Origin: Haloarcula sp. CBA1127 | Lineage (GTDB): Archaea > Halobacteriota > Halobacteria > Halobacteriales > Haloarculaceae | Assembly: GCF_001485575.1 (NCBI RefSeq) | Contig: NZ_BCNB01000002.1 | Coordinates: forward strand, 124,001-188,000 | Direction of reading: 5' to 3' | DNA length: 64,000 bases | Shown: positions 7,730 through 16,907 of the stretch, one piece after another | Layout of the letters: each line of letters begins with the position of its first letter | How positions within the stretch are numbered: position 1 is the stretch's first letter | The notes under the pieces: model-generated | The model's input: the letters and a program-made list of their open reading frames with translations, nothing else | Told to the model about the DNA's origin: nothing | Database searches by the model: none | Program-made: the position numbers and the translations under genes

Positions 7730-9720
7730 GTGTCGCTCACCGCCGCTAGCAGTGTCCCGTCATCCCGTACCTGAACGTTCCAGGCCGGTGGGATGACGAT
7801 CGTGCTCTCATCGCCCTCGACAATCCCGGGGCCGTCGATCCCGCCCTCCGGTGCCAGTTTCGATCGCTCGTAGACCGGCGTTTCGTGGACCTCGTCGGCG
7901 AACACTGCCTCGCGAGAGCCCTTCTGTGGGTCGCCAGCGGCATCGTACTCCACCGGCGGTGCGCTCCGTTCGACGGTCGTCGTCACGCGACAGTTCACCA
8001 GTTCGACCGACTCGTCCGCTCGATAGCCGTACGCGGACTCGTGGGCTGTGGCGAACCGCTCGCGGGCGTCCGCGGTGTCGAACGGCCGGTCGACGTCCAC
8101 GGTGAGTTCGAAGCTCTGGCCGGCGTACCGGAGGTCGGCAGAGCAACGCACTGTCGCCGCCTCGCGGTCGCTAACCTCAGCCAGAAGCTCTTCTGACAGC
8201 TCTTCGTATACAGCGTCGACATCGTCGGGGTCGACCGCGTCGAGCGACCGCTGATACGTCCGTACTGCGTCGCGCTTCTCATCGGCTGCGAGGAGGCCAT
8301 ATGCCGACAGTACGCCCGAGGCGCGCGGAATCACCACCCGGTCGATATCGAGGCTGTCCGCGATTGCTGCCGCGTGCATCGGCCCGGCACCCCCGAACGC
8401 GGCGAGCCCGAACTTCCGCGGGTCGTACCCACGCTCGACGGTCACGGAGCGAATGGCTCTGGTCATGTTCGCGTTCGCGACGCGGTAGACGCCGCGGGCG
8501 GCTTCTAGAGGCCCATCGAGACCCGCCTCGGCGGCGAGATCCGCAAGCGCGTCGTGGGCCGCATCCGCATCGAGCGAGAGTTCACCGCCCAGACTGGTAC
8601 TTGCGCCGATATAGCCCAGCACGAGGTTCGCGTCGGTGACAGTCGGCTCAGTTCCGCCCTTCCCGTAGCAGGCTGGACCGGGGGCCGCTCCGGCGGAGCG
8701 CGGGCCGATGCGGAGTGCGCCCCCGGCGTCGACCCAGGCAATGGACCCACCACCTGCGCCGACTGTTTCGACGTCGACCATCGGCGTCTTGATCGGCCGC
8801 TCGTTGATGACGCCCTCTGTCGTCCGTTCCGCCTCGCCGTCGCGGACAAGACTCACGTCGCTGGACGTCCCACCCATATCGAACGTAACGAGCCCGGCCT
8901 GTTCGTCGGCCGCCATTGACCCTGCCCCAACGACCCCGGCAGCAGGGCCCGAGAGTACGGTCGTCACGGCGTTCCGCCTGACGGTATCAGCGTCGGTGAT
9001 TCCGCCGTTGGCCTGCATAATTCGGGGCTGTGGGACTCCGAGTTCCCGCGCACGGTCGGTGAGGCGACTGACGTAATGGTCAATCGCCGGGCGTACGTAT
9101 GCGTCGACGGCCGTCGTCGATGTTCGTTCGTACTCGCGGAACTCAGCGAGGACTTCGTGGGAGGCTGAGACGGGAACGTCGAGTTCGTCGCGCAGGATTT
9201 CTGCCACCTGACTTTCGTTTTCCGGGTGCGCGTACGCGTGCAAGAGTGAAACGGCGACGGACTCGACATCCATCTCGCGTAACTGCTCGGCGATTGCCCG
9301 GACTTCGCTCTCGTCGACGGACTGTTCGACGCCGTCAGTGGTCGTCCGCTCGGACACTTCGAAGCGGCGGCGTCGGGGAACCAGCGGTGTCGGCTTTTCG
9401 GCGGACAGGTCGTACAGCGACGGCCGGTCCTGCCGACCGATTTCCAGAACATCCCGGAACCCGTCGGTCGTGACGAGTGCGGTCTTTGCGCCGTCCTCTT
9501 CGAGGAGCGCATTGACCGAGACGGTCATCGCATGAGAGAACTCGCTTACAGTCTCAGGGTCGATCTCGGCCGCTTCGCAGGCCTTCTCGATCCCGGCGAT
9601 AACGCCCTCGCTCTGGTCTTCAGTGCTCGGGACTTTCGCGGTCACGAGTTCGCCGTCGAGAGACAGCGTCACGTCAGTGAAGGTTCCACCGACGTCGACG
9701 CCGATCCGCCGGTCTCCCAT
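7726..9720 (-). CDS. hyuA: Hydantoinase/oxoprolinase A-family subunit (HyuA)
   Basis: This 664-residue protein starts with the sugar-kinase/Hsp70-type phosphate loop GVDVGGTFTDVTL and has a second one, VTFDMGGTSSDVSL, mid-protein, as in HyuA and 5-oxoprolinase. The family couples ATP hydrolysis to cyclic amide hydrolysis or to carboxylation with the B subunit. The stop codon overlaps the hyuB start, and the preceding transporter gene ends on the base immediately before this gene's ATG. No regulator is adjacent. Candidate substrates are hydantoins, oxoproline or an unrelated lactam. Confidence 0.88.
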   Translation of the reverse strand: MGDRRIGVDVGGTFTDVTLSLDGELVTAKVPSTEDQSEGVIAGIEKACEAAEIDPETVSEFSHAMTVSVNALLEEDGAKTALVTTDGFRDVLEIGRQDRPSLYDLSAEKPTPLVPRRRRFEVSERTTTDGVEQSVDESEVRAIAEQLREMDVESVAVSLLHAYAHPENESQVAEILRDELDVPVSASHEVLAEFREYERTSTTAVDAYVRPAIDHYVSRLTDRARELGVPQPRIMQANGGITDADTVRRNAVTTVLSGPAAGVVGAGSMAADEQAGLVTFDMGGTSSDVSLVRDGEAERTTEGVINERPIKTPMVDVETVGAGGGSIAWVDAGGALRIGPRSAGAAPGPACYGKGGTEPTVTDANLVLGYIGASTSLGGELSLDADAAHDALADLAAEAGLDGPLEAARGVYRVANANMTRAIRSVTVERGYDPRKFGLAAFGGAGPMHAAAIADSLDIDRVVIPRASGVLSAYGLLAADEKRDAVRTYQRSLDAVDPDDVDAVYEELSEELLAEVSDREAATVRCSADLRYAGQSFELTVDVDRPFDTADARERFATAHESAYGYRADESVELVNCRVTTTVERSAPPVEYDAAGDPQKGSREAVFADEVHETPVYERSKLAPEGGIDGPGIVEGDESTIVIPPAWNVQVRDDGTLLAAVSDT

Positions 9721-10929
9721 CTACAGCACCCCCGCGACGCTGAGCAGCGTCCGAACGCCGAGCCACACGACGATGAGCGTCACAATCGCGCCGAGGGCGT
9801 TCGCTATCGACCCGTTCGTGTACTCGCCGAGGAGGTCCCGCTGGTTCATCGCGTATATCAAGAATACCGCGACGATCGGCAATAAAATCCCGTTGACGAC
9901 CTGTGCGAACACGATGATCTGGACAGGACTGCCGCCCAGCAGTACCGAGAGAACTCCGACACCGAGGATAGTCCCCCAGACGGCACGGAACTGTGTGCTC
10001 TGCATATCCGAATCCCAGCCGAGTGCACCTGTGGTCGCCCACGCACCCGCAAGCGGTGCTGTCGTCGCGCTCGTGAACCCGGCGGCAAAGATGCCGATGC
10101 TGAAGAACAGTTCGGCGTACGGACCCGCGATGGGTCGCAACTGTTCGGCCATCCGCCCGATATCGCTGATCTGGGTTCCTGGCTCGAACGCTGCGGCCGC
10201 GGTCACCATGATCGTAATCGTGATGACGCCGCCTGCGACGATAGAAAGCACGGTGTCGATACGTGAGTGGCCGATATCTTCGGGCCCGCTCCACCGCTCC
10301 TGAACGTTACTCGCGTGCAAGAACAGATTGTACCCCACGATGGTCGTGCCGATGAGGCCGGTGATGAGGTACAGCGACCCCGAGGGGATACCGGGGACGA
10401 ACCCCATCGCAATCGCACCGGGATCGGGACCGATGAGGACCGCCGATGCTACGAACGAGAACGCCATCACGGCGACCAGACCAATGAGCGCTCGTTCGAT
10501 CAGCTTGTAGCGCCCAGTGTAGAGCAGGAGTCCAGCCACGAGTCCCATCACAACACCCCACACCGTCGAGTCGATACCCGTTATCGTTGCGAGCCCTGCG
10601 GCACCGCCGAGGATGTTCCCGGCTTCGTAGGCGGCGGTTCCGACGCCGATCGCCCCGACAACGAGGAATATACTCACGTACTCGACGAGCTGATTGTCGA
10701 ACCGTTCCCGGAGTGCTTCGCCGAGTCCTTCGCCCGAGACAAGGCCCAGTCGAGCACTCATCTCTTGGAGAACAATCGTTGCAACGATCGAGAAGACCAT
10801 GGTCCACAGCAGCGCGTAACCAAACTCCGCACCGGTGACGCTCGCAGTCGTGACCGTGCCTGGGCCGATGAACGCGGCGGCGACCATCGCTCCCGGGCCG
10901 ACGGCTTTGAGTCGTTTTGTAATACTCAT
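9721..10929 (-). CDS. NRAMP-superfamily transporter lacking canonical metal motifs
   Basis: The 402-residue membrane protein has about 11 hydrophobic segments and the NRAMP framework (GPGAMVAAAFIGPGTVTTASVTGAEFGYALLW, then YNLFLHAS). In true Mn/Fe NRAMPs the first helix carries DPGN and the sixth MPH; here these positions read GPGT and VGY. Established NRAMP work ties DPGN and the helix-6 methionine to transition-metal binding, so metal transport is doubtful. It is co-transcribed with hyuA and hyuB with no gap, so it may import their substrate. That is an inference. Confidence 0.75.
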   Translation of the reverse strand: MSITKRLKAVGPGAMVAAAFIGPGTVTTASVTGAEFGYALLWTMVFSIVATIVLQEMSARLGLVSGEGLGEALRERFDNQLVEYVSIFLVVGAIGVGTAAYEAGNILGGAAGLATITGIDSTVWGVVMGLVAGLLLYTGRYKLIERALIGLVAVMAFSFVASAVLIGPDPGAIAMGFVPGIPSGSLYLITGLIGTTIVGYNLFLHASNVQERWSGPEDIGHSRIDTVLSIVAGGVITITIMVTAAAAFEPGTQISDIGRMAEQLRPIAGPYAELFFSIGIFAAGFTSATTAPLAGAWATTGALGWDSDMQSTQFRAVWGTILGVGVLSVLLGGSPVQIIVFAQVVNGILLPIVAVFLIYAMNQRDLLGEYTNGSIANALGAIVTLIVVWLGVRTLLSVAGVL

Positions 10930-11110
10930 GATTGTTAGTTTTGATATCCACTGTCACGGTCCCAGCAGGTAATGAAAAACATTGTTAAGACCCGTGTGTG
11001 GTCGGAACATCGGTCGTATGAACGCTGTGTACGTGTCACTCGGTGTGTGAACTAGTAAGAACTGCCCCATCCCCCGATTCGAGTCTGTTTACGTCCCGTG
11101 CCGGAGGTAT

Positions 11111-11656
11111 TCACGGTTCTTGCTCTCTCAGTAGAACTTTCGAAACGCTCTCTTCGATCTCGATTTCGAACGGGAGGTCGGTAATGCTACCGCGGATGAA
11201 CCGGATCATCAACCATCGCACCGACTCGGATGGGAAAACCACGTGGAAACTCCCTTTTTCGTCCCGTCGAACGGTCAGGAACCCACACAGCGAGAGCCAT
11301 TCGAGAACGTCTTCGAGCGAATCGAACCGCTCGGCGTACTCCTGGGCGTGGTATTGGGCCACCTGATCGATCATTTCAAGAACTGCCTCGTCCTTTTCTG
11401 CTGGATCGCTAAACTGGCTCAGGAGAGCGTGCAGCAAGTCGATGTCCAGAAGCACGTGTTCGCCCGTCGAGAGCATCTCGTAGTACGTCTGGAGGTGGTC
11501 GCTGTCGCTCGCGTGCGCCGAGTCGAAGTTCGCCGCGTAGAACGCGATTGCCTCGCGGATCAGTTGGCTTTGACTTTCCCCAGTCCGGTCGGTCAGACTC
11601 TCTAACGTCTCCTTGGTCTCCTCGTCGAGAGAGACGGTGACGCGGTCGGTTGGCAT
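11111..11656 (-). CDS. Ribbon-helix-helix transcriptional regulator
   Basis: Residues 3-45 (DRVTVSLDEETKETLESLTDRTGESQSQLIREAIAFY) form a CopG/MetJ-type ribbon-helix-helix DNA-binding domain. Residues 60-181 are an extra domain without a recognisable family, containing a helical acidic segment and a segment that may be winged (LSLCGFLTVRRDEKGSFHVVFPS). Homologues are found throughout haloarchaea as predicted regulators. It is transcribed toward the hyu operon but lies in its own unit about 180 bp upstream of the transporter gene, so regulation of that operon is possible but unproven. Confidence 0.75.
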   Translation of the reverse strand: MPTDRVTVSLDEETKETLESLTDRTGESQSQLIREAIAFYAANFDSAHASDSDHLQTYYEMLSTGEHVLLDIDLLHALLSQFSDPAEKDEAVLEMIDQVAQYHAQEYAERFDSLEDVLEWLSLCGFLTVRRDEKGSFHVVFPSESVRWLMIRFIRGSITDLPFEIEIEESVSKVLLREQEP

Positions 11657-11757
11657 AATGCCCCTCGTCGCTGGACGGCCTTAATATCGTGTCGTTTGGT
11701 GACAGAGCGCTCTCAGACCAGTCAGCGACGCGCGATTGGCCGTGGTCCGGGACTCGC

Positions 11758-13011
11758 TTATGGCCAGGTGCCGCTCTGCTCGCCGGCGTTCATGACCCGT
11801 TGGAGTGCGACGACGTATGCGGCGGTCCGGAGCGACGGGAGTTTCCGCTCCTCGTAGGCATCGACGAGGTTCCCGAACTGGTCGACGATAATCGAATCCA
11901 GTTCCTCGTTCACGCGCTCTTCGGACCAGTAGAAGCGCTGTCTGTTCTGGACCCACTCGAAGTACGACACGATGACGCCCCCGGCGTTCGCGAGGATGTC
12001 CGGAATGACCAGCGTCTCGCAGTCACTGAGAACGTCGTCTGCTGCGGGAGTAATCGGACCGTTCGCGGCCTCGGAGATGACGTCGGCAGAGATGTCGTGT
12101 GCCAGGGACTCGTCGATGGCGTTCTCGAGTGCGGCCGGGATCAACAGGTCGACGTCGAGCGTGAGCAGTTCCTCGTTCGTGAGTTCCTCTGACGCGTCCG
12201 TATATCCGACGACACTCCCGGTTTCACGTTTGTAGTCCTTGACTGCGACGGGGTCGAACGACGCGTCGCTGTAGATAGCCCCGCTCGAATCGGACACGGC
12301 GACGACGTTAGCGCCCATTTCGTGAATGAGTTTCGCCGCGATCCAGCCGGCGTTCCCGTAGCCCTGGACCGCGACCGTCGCGCCTTCGATGTCCTTGTCG
12401 AGATACTCGAAGGCTTCACGCGCTGCGACGACCGTCGAACGCCCGGTCGCTTCCACGCGGCCTTCGCTGCCACCACTTGCGAGGTCCTTTCCGGTTATCA
12501 CGCCGGGCTCGGTCGTGTTTTCGAGTGTCTCGTAGGTGTCCTTGATCCAGTTCATCTCGCGCTGGCCCGTGTTGACGTCGGGTGCGGGCACGTCGCGGTC
12601 GGCCCCAATCAGCGGCGTCAGTTCCTTCGCGAACGAGCGCGTGACCCGTTCGAGTTCGCTCTCCGAATAGTTGCTCGGGTCGATGACGATGCCGCCTTTC
12701 CCGCCGCCCAGCGGGATATCGCCCGTCGCTGTCTTGTAGACCATCCAGCCGGAGAGCGCCTTGACCTCGTCGCGGTCTACCTGTGGGTGATAGCGAATCC
12801 CGCCCTTGTACGGGCCGCGGTCGCCGTTAAACTGTGACCGGTACGCACGGAACACCTCGACCGACCCGTCGTCCATCTCGACAGACAGGTTCGTTTCCAG
12901 TATCCGCTCAGGGGTTTTCAGCCGTTCCAGGTGTCCCTCTGAGATGTCTAAGTATTGTGCTGCTGCGTCGATTTGCGTCCGCAGGCTTTGGTACGGATTT
13001 ACATCAGACAT
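11758..13011 (-). CDS. gdhA: Glutamate dehydrogenase (Glu/Leu/Phe/Val family)
   Basis: This 417-residue enzyme should interconvert glutamate and 2-oxoglutarate plus ammonia. Visible motifs are the substrate loop [11 protein letters not shown], the catalytic lysine region GGGKGGI, the aspartate segment [10 protein letters not shown], and the dinucleotide fold [12 protein letters not shown]. The length matches the hexameric archaeal enzymes. It is monocistronic and preceded by a perfect dyad at 13066-13087. A second paralogue lies at 16908-18203. Which one is NAD- or NADP-linked cannot be decided with confidence here. Confidence 0.88.
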   Translation of the reverse strand: MSDVNPYQSLRTQIDAAAQYLDISEGHLERLKTPERILETNLSVEMDDGSVEVFRAYRSQFNGDRGPYKGGIRYHPQVDRDEVKALSGWMVYKTATGDIPLGGGKGGIVIDPSNYSESELERVTRSFAKELTPLIGADRDVPAPDVNTGQREMNWIKDTYETLENTTEPGVITGKDLASGGSEGRVEATGRSTVVAAREAFEYLDKDIEGATVAVQGYGNAGWIAAKLIHEMGANVVAVSDSSGAIYSDASFDPVAVKDYKRETGSVVGYTDASEELTNEELLTLDVDLLIPAALENAIDESLAHDISADVISEAANGPITPAADDVLSDCETLVIPDILANAGGVIVSYFEWVQNRQRFYWSEERVNEELDSIIVDQFGNLVDAYEERKLPSLRTAAYVVALQRVMNAGEQSGTWP

Positions 13012-13065
13012 ATATCGACGGGATTCATCGAGATACCAAAAGCTACCTATTTCTACCAGGAAAAT

Positions 13066-13087
13066 TACTATATCGTTCGATATAGTA
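13066..13087. promoter_or_regulatory. Perfect dyad upstream of the first glutamate dehydrogenase
   Basis: Arms TACTATATCG and CGATATAGTA are perfectly complementary around a two-base TT spacer. The site is 55-76 bp before the gdhA start codon at 13011. Its position and AT-richness fit an operator just upstream of the core promoter. The cognate regulator is unknown. Confidence 0.5.
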
Positions 13088-13131
13088 GAGACTAACTGAG
13101 GGGCTTACAAACGCGACTGAGTCCGAATTTC

Positions 13132-13437
13132 TTATCCTATCTTCACATTCTTATCGAATTCTGACACAACTACGCTTCCTGTATTGTCCGTCACCCGAAC
13201 AGCGGTGTCCGTATCGAGTGCCACAGCGTCCGCAACCTGTTCCGTTCCACGTACTGGAACGTCGACCCGGTCGACGTCCGGGATCAGACAGTCACGATGC
13301 TCGGCACGTTCGAGCAGGACGTCTCCGCTGGGGAAGTGCCAGACCCGCGTCACGGCTCGGAACACTGGCAGCGACGTCGGCGCTTCGACGTGCCTGATAG
13401 CTCCCTTCTCCGTCAAGCGACGTTGTACGTCCATCAT
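13132..13437 (-). CDS. Small hypothetical protein
   Basis: This roughly 101-residue protein (MMDVQRRLTEKGAIRHVEAP start) has no recognised domain. Its sequence has haloarchaeal features (runs such as IPDVDRVDVPVRG and ALDTDTAVRVTDN), a mostly beta prediction and no membrane segment. I used the paired ATGs at 13437/13434 instead of the longer frame, because the upstream extension is basic and unlike the rest. It lies between gdhA and the divergent Bat-like regulator. It could be spurious. Confidence 0.45.
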   Translation of the reverse strand: MMDVQRRLTEKGAIRHVEAPTSLPVFRAVTRVWHFPSGDVLLERAEHRDCLIPDVDRVDVPVRGTEQVADAVALDTDTAVRVTDNTGSVVVSEFDKNVKIG

Positions 13438-13768
13438 AGCTGAGCTGAATCGGCGGGAGCTATTGGCTCGCAACTGCCCGAACGACGGGCAGAGACCGAC
13501 CGTGTCGGCGTCTGTGTGATGTCCGTCATGTGTCTCCCCGAGTACCGTCCGTCGACCGATGGCACTCTATCGGAACGACCGCGGGAATGAGCAAATACTA
13601 AACTGTTTAGCAACGAAGTCCCTCTGACACCAGGTGTTTACTATTGAACCCTCTATCCAAAACGCGGCAACTGACGCACCCCCTCCCCGACCGGTGGCGC
13701 CAACTCGAACGAGCGGTCACGCATAGCGTCAGTGGTCTCAGTGATAGCTCCGTGCACGGGAGGATCAG
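13438..13768. other. Intergenic region before the Bat-like regulator
   Basis: About 330 bases with no further gene seen. It holds a short perfect dyad CTAAAC-T-GTTTAG at 13598-13610 and AT-rich promoter-like DNA around it. The dyad is about 160 bp before the regulator's start, so a link to that gene is uncertain. Confidence 0.4.
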
Positions 13769-16636
13769 ATGAGCGACGCCGGGAGTCCGCTCGACACGGC
13801 ACAGGTTCTCGTCGTCGGTTCGGCGAACTGGACCGAGCCGTTCTCAGCCGCTCTCCAAGCGAGCACTGAGGCCGCTATCCTCACTGCTGGGACAACATCG
13901 GACGCTCTGGATACGGTTCGCCAGCGCTCGGTTGACTGTCTCGTCACGGGAGAGACACTCGACGACGGGAGTGGCATTGGGCTGGTCCGACAGCTCCGGG
14001 AATCGGCTCCCGACCTTCCAGTCGTCCTCGGAACCACAGACGGAAGCGAGGCCCTGGCGAGCAAGGCAATTCAGGCCGGCGTTTCCGACTACGTCCCCCT
14101 CACAGGGACAGACGGCCTGCGGATAGACGACCTAATCGAGCGAACCGGGAACGCGCTCCAGTCCGCTCGTCGAGCGATCACGCAGCGCGAACGGGCACGC
14201 CAGTTCGACGCCGTTTTTCACGACACACAGACGGCCACGTGGGTCCTCGATCCGGACGGCTCGCTCGCCCGTGTGAATCAGACGGGACGAGCAATGATTG
14301 ACAAGGACGTGGACGCAGTCATCGGTAACCTGTTCTGGACGCTACCGTGGTGGTCACAGTCCGACGCGACAGAACGCGACATCCGGAACCTCGTCGAGGC
14401 CGCACGCGACGGGCAGTTCGGTAACGCAGTCGTTCACCGGCTGGCAACGGCTACGGACCGCGTTATCGAGCTTTCAGTCCGTCCGGTCGAGAACGACTTC
14501 GGCGAGGTCACCTCGATCGTGATCGAAGGGATCGACATCACGGAACAGGTCACCCTCGACCGTGACCTCCGTCAATCTGAGGAACTCCACCGGGTCACGC
14601 TCAGCAATATGACCGACACCGTCCTCATGACGAACGAGGCCGGGGAGTACACCTACGTCTGCCCGAACGTCCACTTCATTTTCGGCTACACCGACGACGA
14701 GATCCGCGAGCAGGGAACAATCGACACACTCCTCGGTGAGGACCTATTCGACCGAGCGGACCTCGCTGAGACGGGCGTTCTCAAAAATATCGAGTGTACT
14801 GTCACCGACAAAGCGGGTCACGAGCACACACTGCTGGTCAACGTCCGCGAAGTCGCGATTCAGGGCGGGACGCTGCTGTACAGCTGCCGGGACATCACGA
14901 AACGGAAACAGCGCGAGGAAGCACTGGCGACGCTGCAGGAAACCGCACGGAAGTTCCTCTACACGGAGACCAATCAGGAGATCGCCCAGCACATCGTCGA
15001 TGACGTGCTCAGTGTGTTCGATGTCTCCGCGAACGCCATCTATCTGCACGACGCTGAGACGAACGAACTCCAGCCTGTCGCACAGTCACAGGCGATGACC
15101 GAACACCATGGGCCACTTCCGGCCGTCCGCACGAACGACGACACGCTTCCGAGTCACAGCTTCGTCAACGACGAGACACTCGTGTTCGACGACGTCCACA
15201 CGTCGGACCGGCTGGAAAACCGGGCGACCGACCTCCGTAGCGTCATGTTCATTCCGCTGGGCAACCACGGCGTGTTCGTCAGCGGCTCGACAGCCGTCGG
15301 GGTGTTCGACGACGTGACACAGGAACTCACCGACCTGCTCGCAGCGACCGCCGAGGCTGCCCTCGACCGGGTCGTCCGAGAATCTCAGCTCCGGGAACAG
15401 GACCGCGAACTCCAGCGGCAAAACGAGCAACTGACCGCCCTGAATCACATCAACAACACGATTCGGGAGATCGACCAGACGATCGTCAGCGCCGAAACAC
15501 AGGAAGAGATCAACCACACTGTCTGTGAACGGCTGACTGACACGGACCGGTTCAAGTTCGCGTGGATCGGGAGCGTCGATCCGGGCGGTACTACCGTCGA
15601 ACCGCGAGCGTGGGCCGGCAACGAACAGGGGTATCTCGACAGTCAATCAATCGCCGTCGCGGACTCCGAGACTGAGCCCGCAGGCCAGACGGCTGCGACC
15701 GGCGAGGTGACGATGATCCCTAACGTCGCCGCCGACCTCCGAAACGCGCCGTGGCGGTCGGACGCGCTCACGCGCGACTTCCTCTCGGTGTTGAGCATCC
15801 CGCTTGTGTACAACGACCTCAGGCACGGCATCCTCACCATCTACGCGGACACGAAAGACGCGTTCGACGAGACAACGCGCACAGTCTTGCGCGAACTCGG
15901 CGAGACGATTGCCTCGGCGCTCAGCGCCATCGAACGGAAACACGCGCTGCTTACGACGTCGGTGACTCGCGTTGAGTTCGACATCGATGACGAGCGATTC
16001 CTCCTGTCGCGACTCGCTCGGTCGGCGGGGTGTTCCCTCTCCTACGAAGGCGGCATCCAGCACGCGCCGACTGGTAACAGCGTGTTCGTTACCGTCGAAG
16101 ACGCTGACGTGCGCACGGTCGCGGCGGCTGCCGTGGACATGACATCGATTGACGACGTGACACAGATCAGTGACGACGACACCGAGACCGGCGTCCTGCG
16201 ACTGGAGTTGTCACAGCCGTTCCTCGCCTTAGAACTGGCCGACCACGGTGCTATCTTCCGGGAAGCGACTGCGGACCCGGACGGCACGACACTCGTCGTC
16301 GATGTGCCACAGAGCGTCGACGTTCGAAACATCGCACAGTTGGTCGACAGCACGTTCTCCGGCGTCGAACTCAAGCGCAAGGAGACGCTCGAACGGGGTA
16401 TCGAGCAGGACCGGGGTCCGGAGTTCCTCACGGACCTCACGGAGCGCCAGCTCGAAGTGATTCAAACCGCCTACTACAGTGGCTACTTCGAGTCACCGCG
16501 CACGAAGTCCGGCGAGGATATCGCGACGATGCTCGAAATCTCTCCGCCGGCGTTCTACCAGCACGTCCGGACTGTCCAGCGGAAGCTGTTCACCACACTG
16601 TTCGAAGACCTGAGCGTCTCGGGTCTAGAGTCGTGA
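13769..16636 (+). CDS. Bat-like multi-sensor transcriptional regulator (pseudo-receiver, 2 PAS, 2 GAF, HTH_10)
   Basis: This 955-residue cytosolic protein combines a receiver-like domain (about 12-125), two PAS domains (about 145-265 and 272-385), two GAF domains (about 395-535 and 560-720), a bacterio-opsin-activator-type domain and a C-terminal HTH_10 (LTERQLEVIQTAYYSGYFE and EIATMLEISPPAFYQHVRT-like helices, about 895-950). Bat family proteins activate transcription in response to light or redox cues. The receiver lacks the phospho-accepting aspartate: DCLVTGETL has Gly61 there, and the N-terminal acidic pair is also gone. It sits between two glutamate dehydrogenase genes, so control of them is a plausible inference. 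Confidence 0.85.
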   Translation: MSDAGSPLDTAQVLVVGSANWTEPFSAALQASTEAAILTAGTTSDALDTVRQRSVDCLVTGETLDDGSGIGLVRQLRESAPDLPVVLGTTDGSEALASKAIQAGVSDYVPLTGTDGLRIDDLIERTGNALQSARRAITQRERARQFDAVFHDTQTATWVLDPDGSLARVNQTGRAMIDKDVDAVIGNLFWTLPWWSQSDATERDIRNLVEAARDGQFGNAVVHRLATATDRVIELSVRPVENDFGEVTSIVIEGIDITEQVTLDRDLRQSEELHRVTLSNMTDTVLMTNEAGEYTYVCPNVHFIFGYTDDEIREQGTIDTLLGEDLFDRADLAETGVLKNIECTVTDKAGHEHTLLVNVREVAIQGGTLLYSCRDITKRKQREEALATLQETARKFLYTETNQEIAQHIVDDVLSVFDVSANAIYLHDAETNELQPVAQSQAMTEHHGPLPAVRTNDDTLPSHSFVNDETLVFDDVHTSDRLENRATDLRSVMFIPLGNHGVFVSGSTAVGVFDDVTQELTDLLAATAEAALDRVVRESQLREQDRELQRQNEQLTALNHINNTIREIDQTIVSAETQEEINHTVCERLTDTDRFKFAWIGSVDPGGTTVEPRAWAGNEQGYLDSQSIAVADSETEPAGQTAATGEVTMIPNVAADLRNAPWRSDALTRDFLSVLSIPLVYNDLRHGILTIYADTKDAFDETTRTVLRELGETIASALSAIERKHALLTTSVTRVEFDIDDERFLLSRLARSAGCSLSYEGGIQHAPTGNSVFVTVEDADVRTVAAAAVDMTSIDDVTQISDDDTETGVLRLELSQPFLALELADHGAIFREATADPDGTTLVVDVPQSVDVRNIAQLVDSTFSGVELKRKETLERGIEQDRGPEFLTDLTERQLEVIQTAYYSGYFESPRTKSGEDIATMLEISPPAFYQHVRTVQRKLFTTLFEDLSVSGLES

Positions 16637-16761
16637 AGGGGTTTAATAATAAACAACCCAATCTCACCCTGCCTCTTTATTTAACCTCTGAATATTCCTT
16701 TGATGTCCTTCTATTCCTTAATCGAGTACTGGCGGCCTGACACCGTCACTCGTGAATACAC

Positions 16762-16905
16762 ATGAGAGATGTAGAGCAAGACCACGACGAGGAGACACCG
16801 TACGAGTGCTTTGCGTGTGGCAAAGTCATCACTGCAGAGAGCCAACCGGAGAACTGTCAGGACTGTGGCGGTGAAATGCGCAATCGACTGACACCGCTGG
16901 AATAA
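16762..16905 (+). CDS. Zinc-ribbon (rubrerythrin-like domain) miniprotein
   Basis: A 47-residue reading frame with ATG at 16762 and stop at 16903-16905. It has two knuckles, CFACG and CQDCG, spaced as in a rubredoxin/rubrerythrin-like zinc ribbon, and the flanking TPYE and RNRLTPLE typical of haloarchaeal small zinc-ribbon proteins. It probably binds one zinc or iron ion. It ends two bases before the ATG of the second glutamate dehydrogenase, so the two genes form one transcript; a redox or chaperone accessory role is only a guess. Confidence 0.75.
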   Translation: MRDVEQDHDEETPYECFACGKVITAESQPENCQDCGGEMRNRLTPLE

Positions 16906-16907
16906 CG

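Noticed and set aside
13184-13519. Plus-strand frame overlapping the small hypothetical gene
   Set aside because: Ser/Thr/Arg-rich composition typical of shadow frames; the minus-strand frame has the acidic haloarchaeal character.
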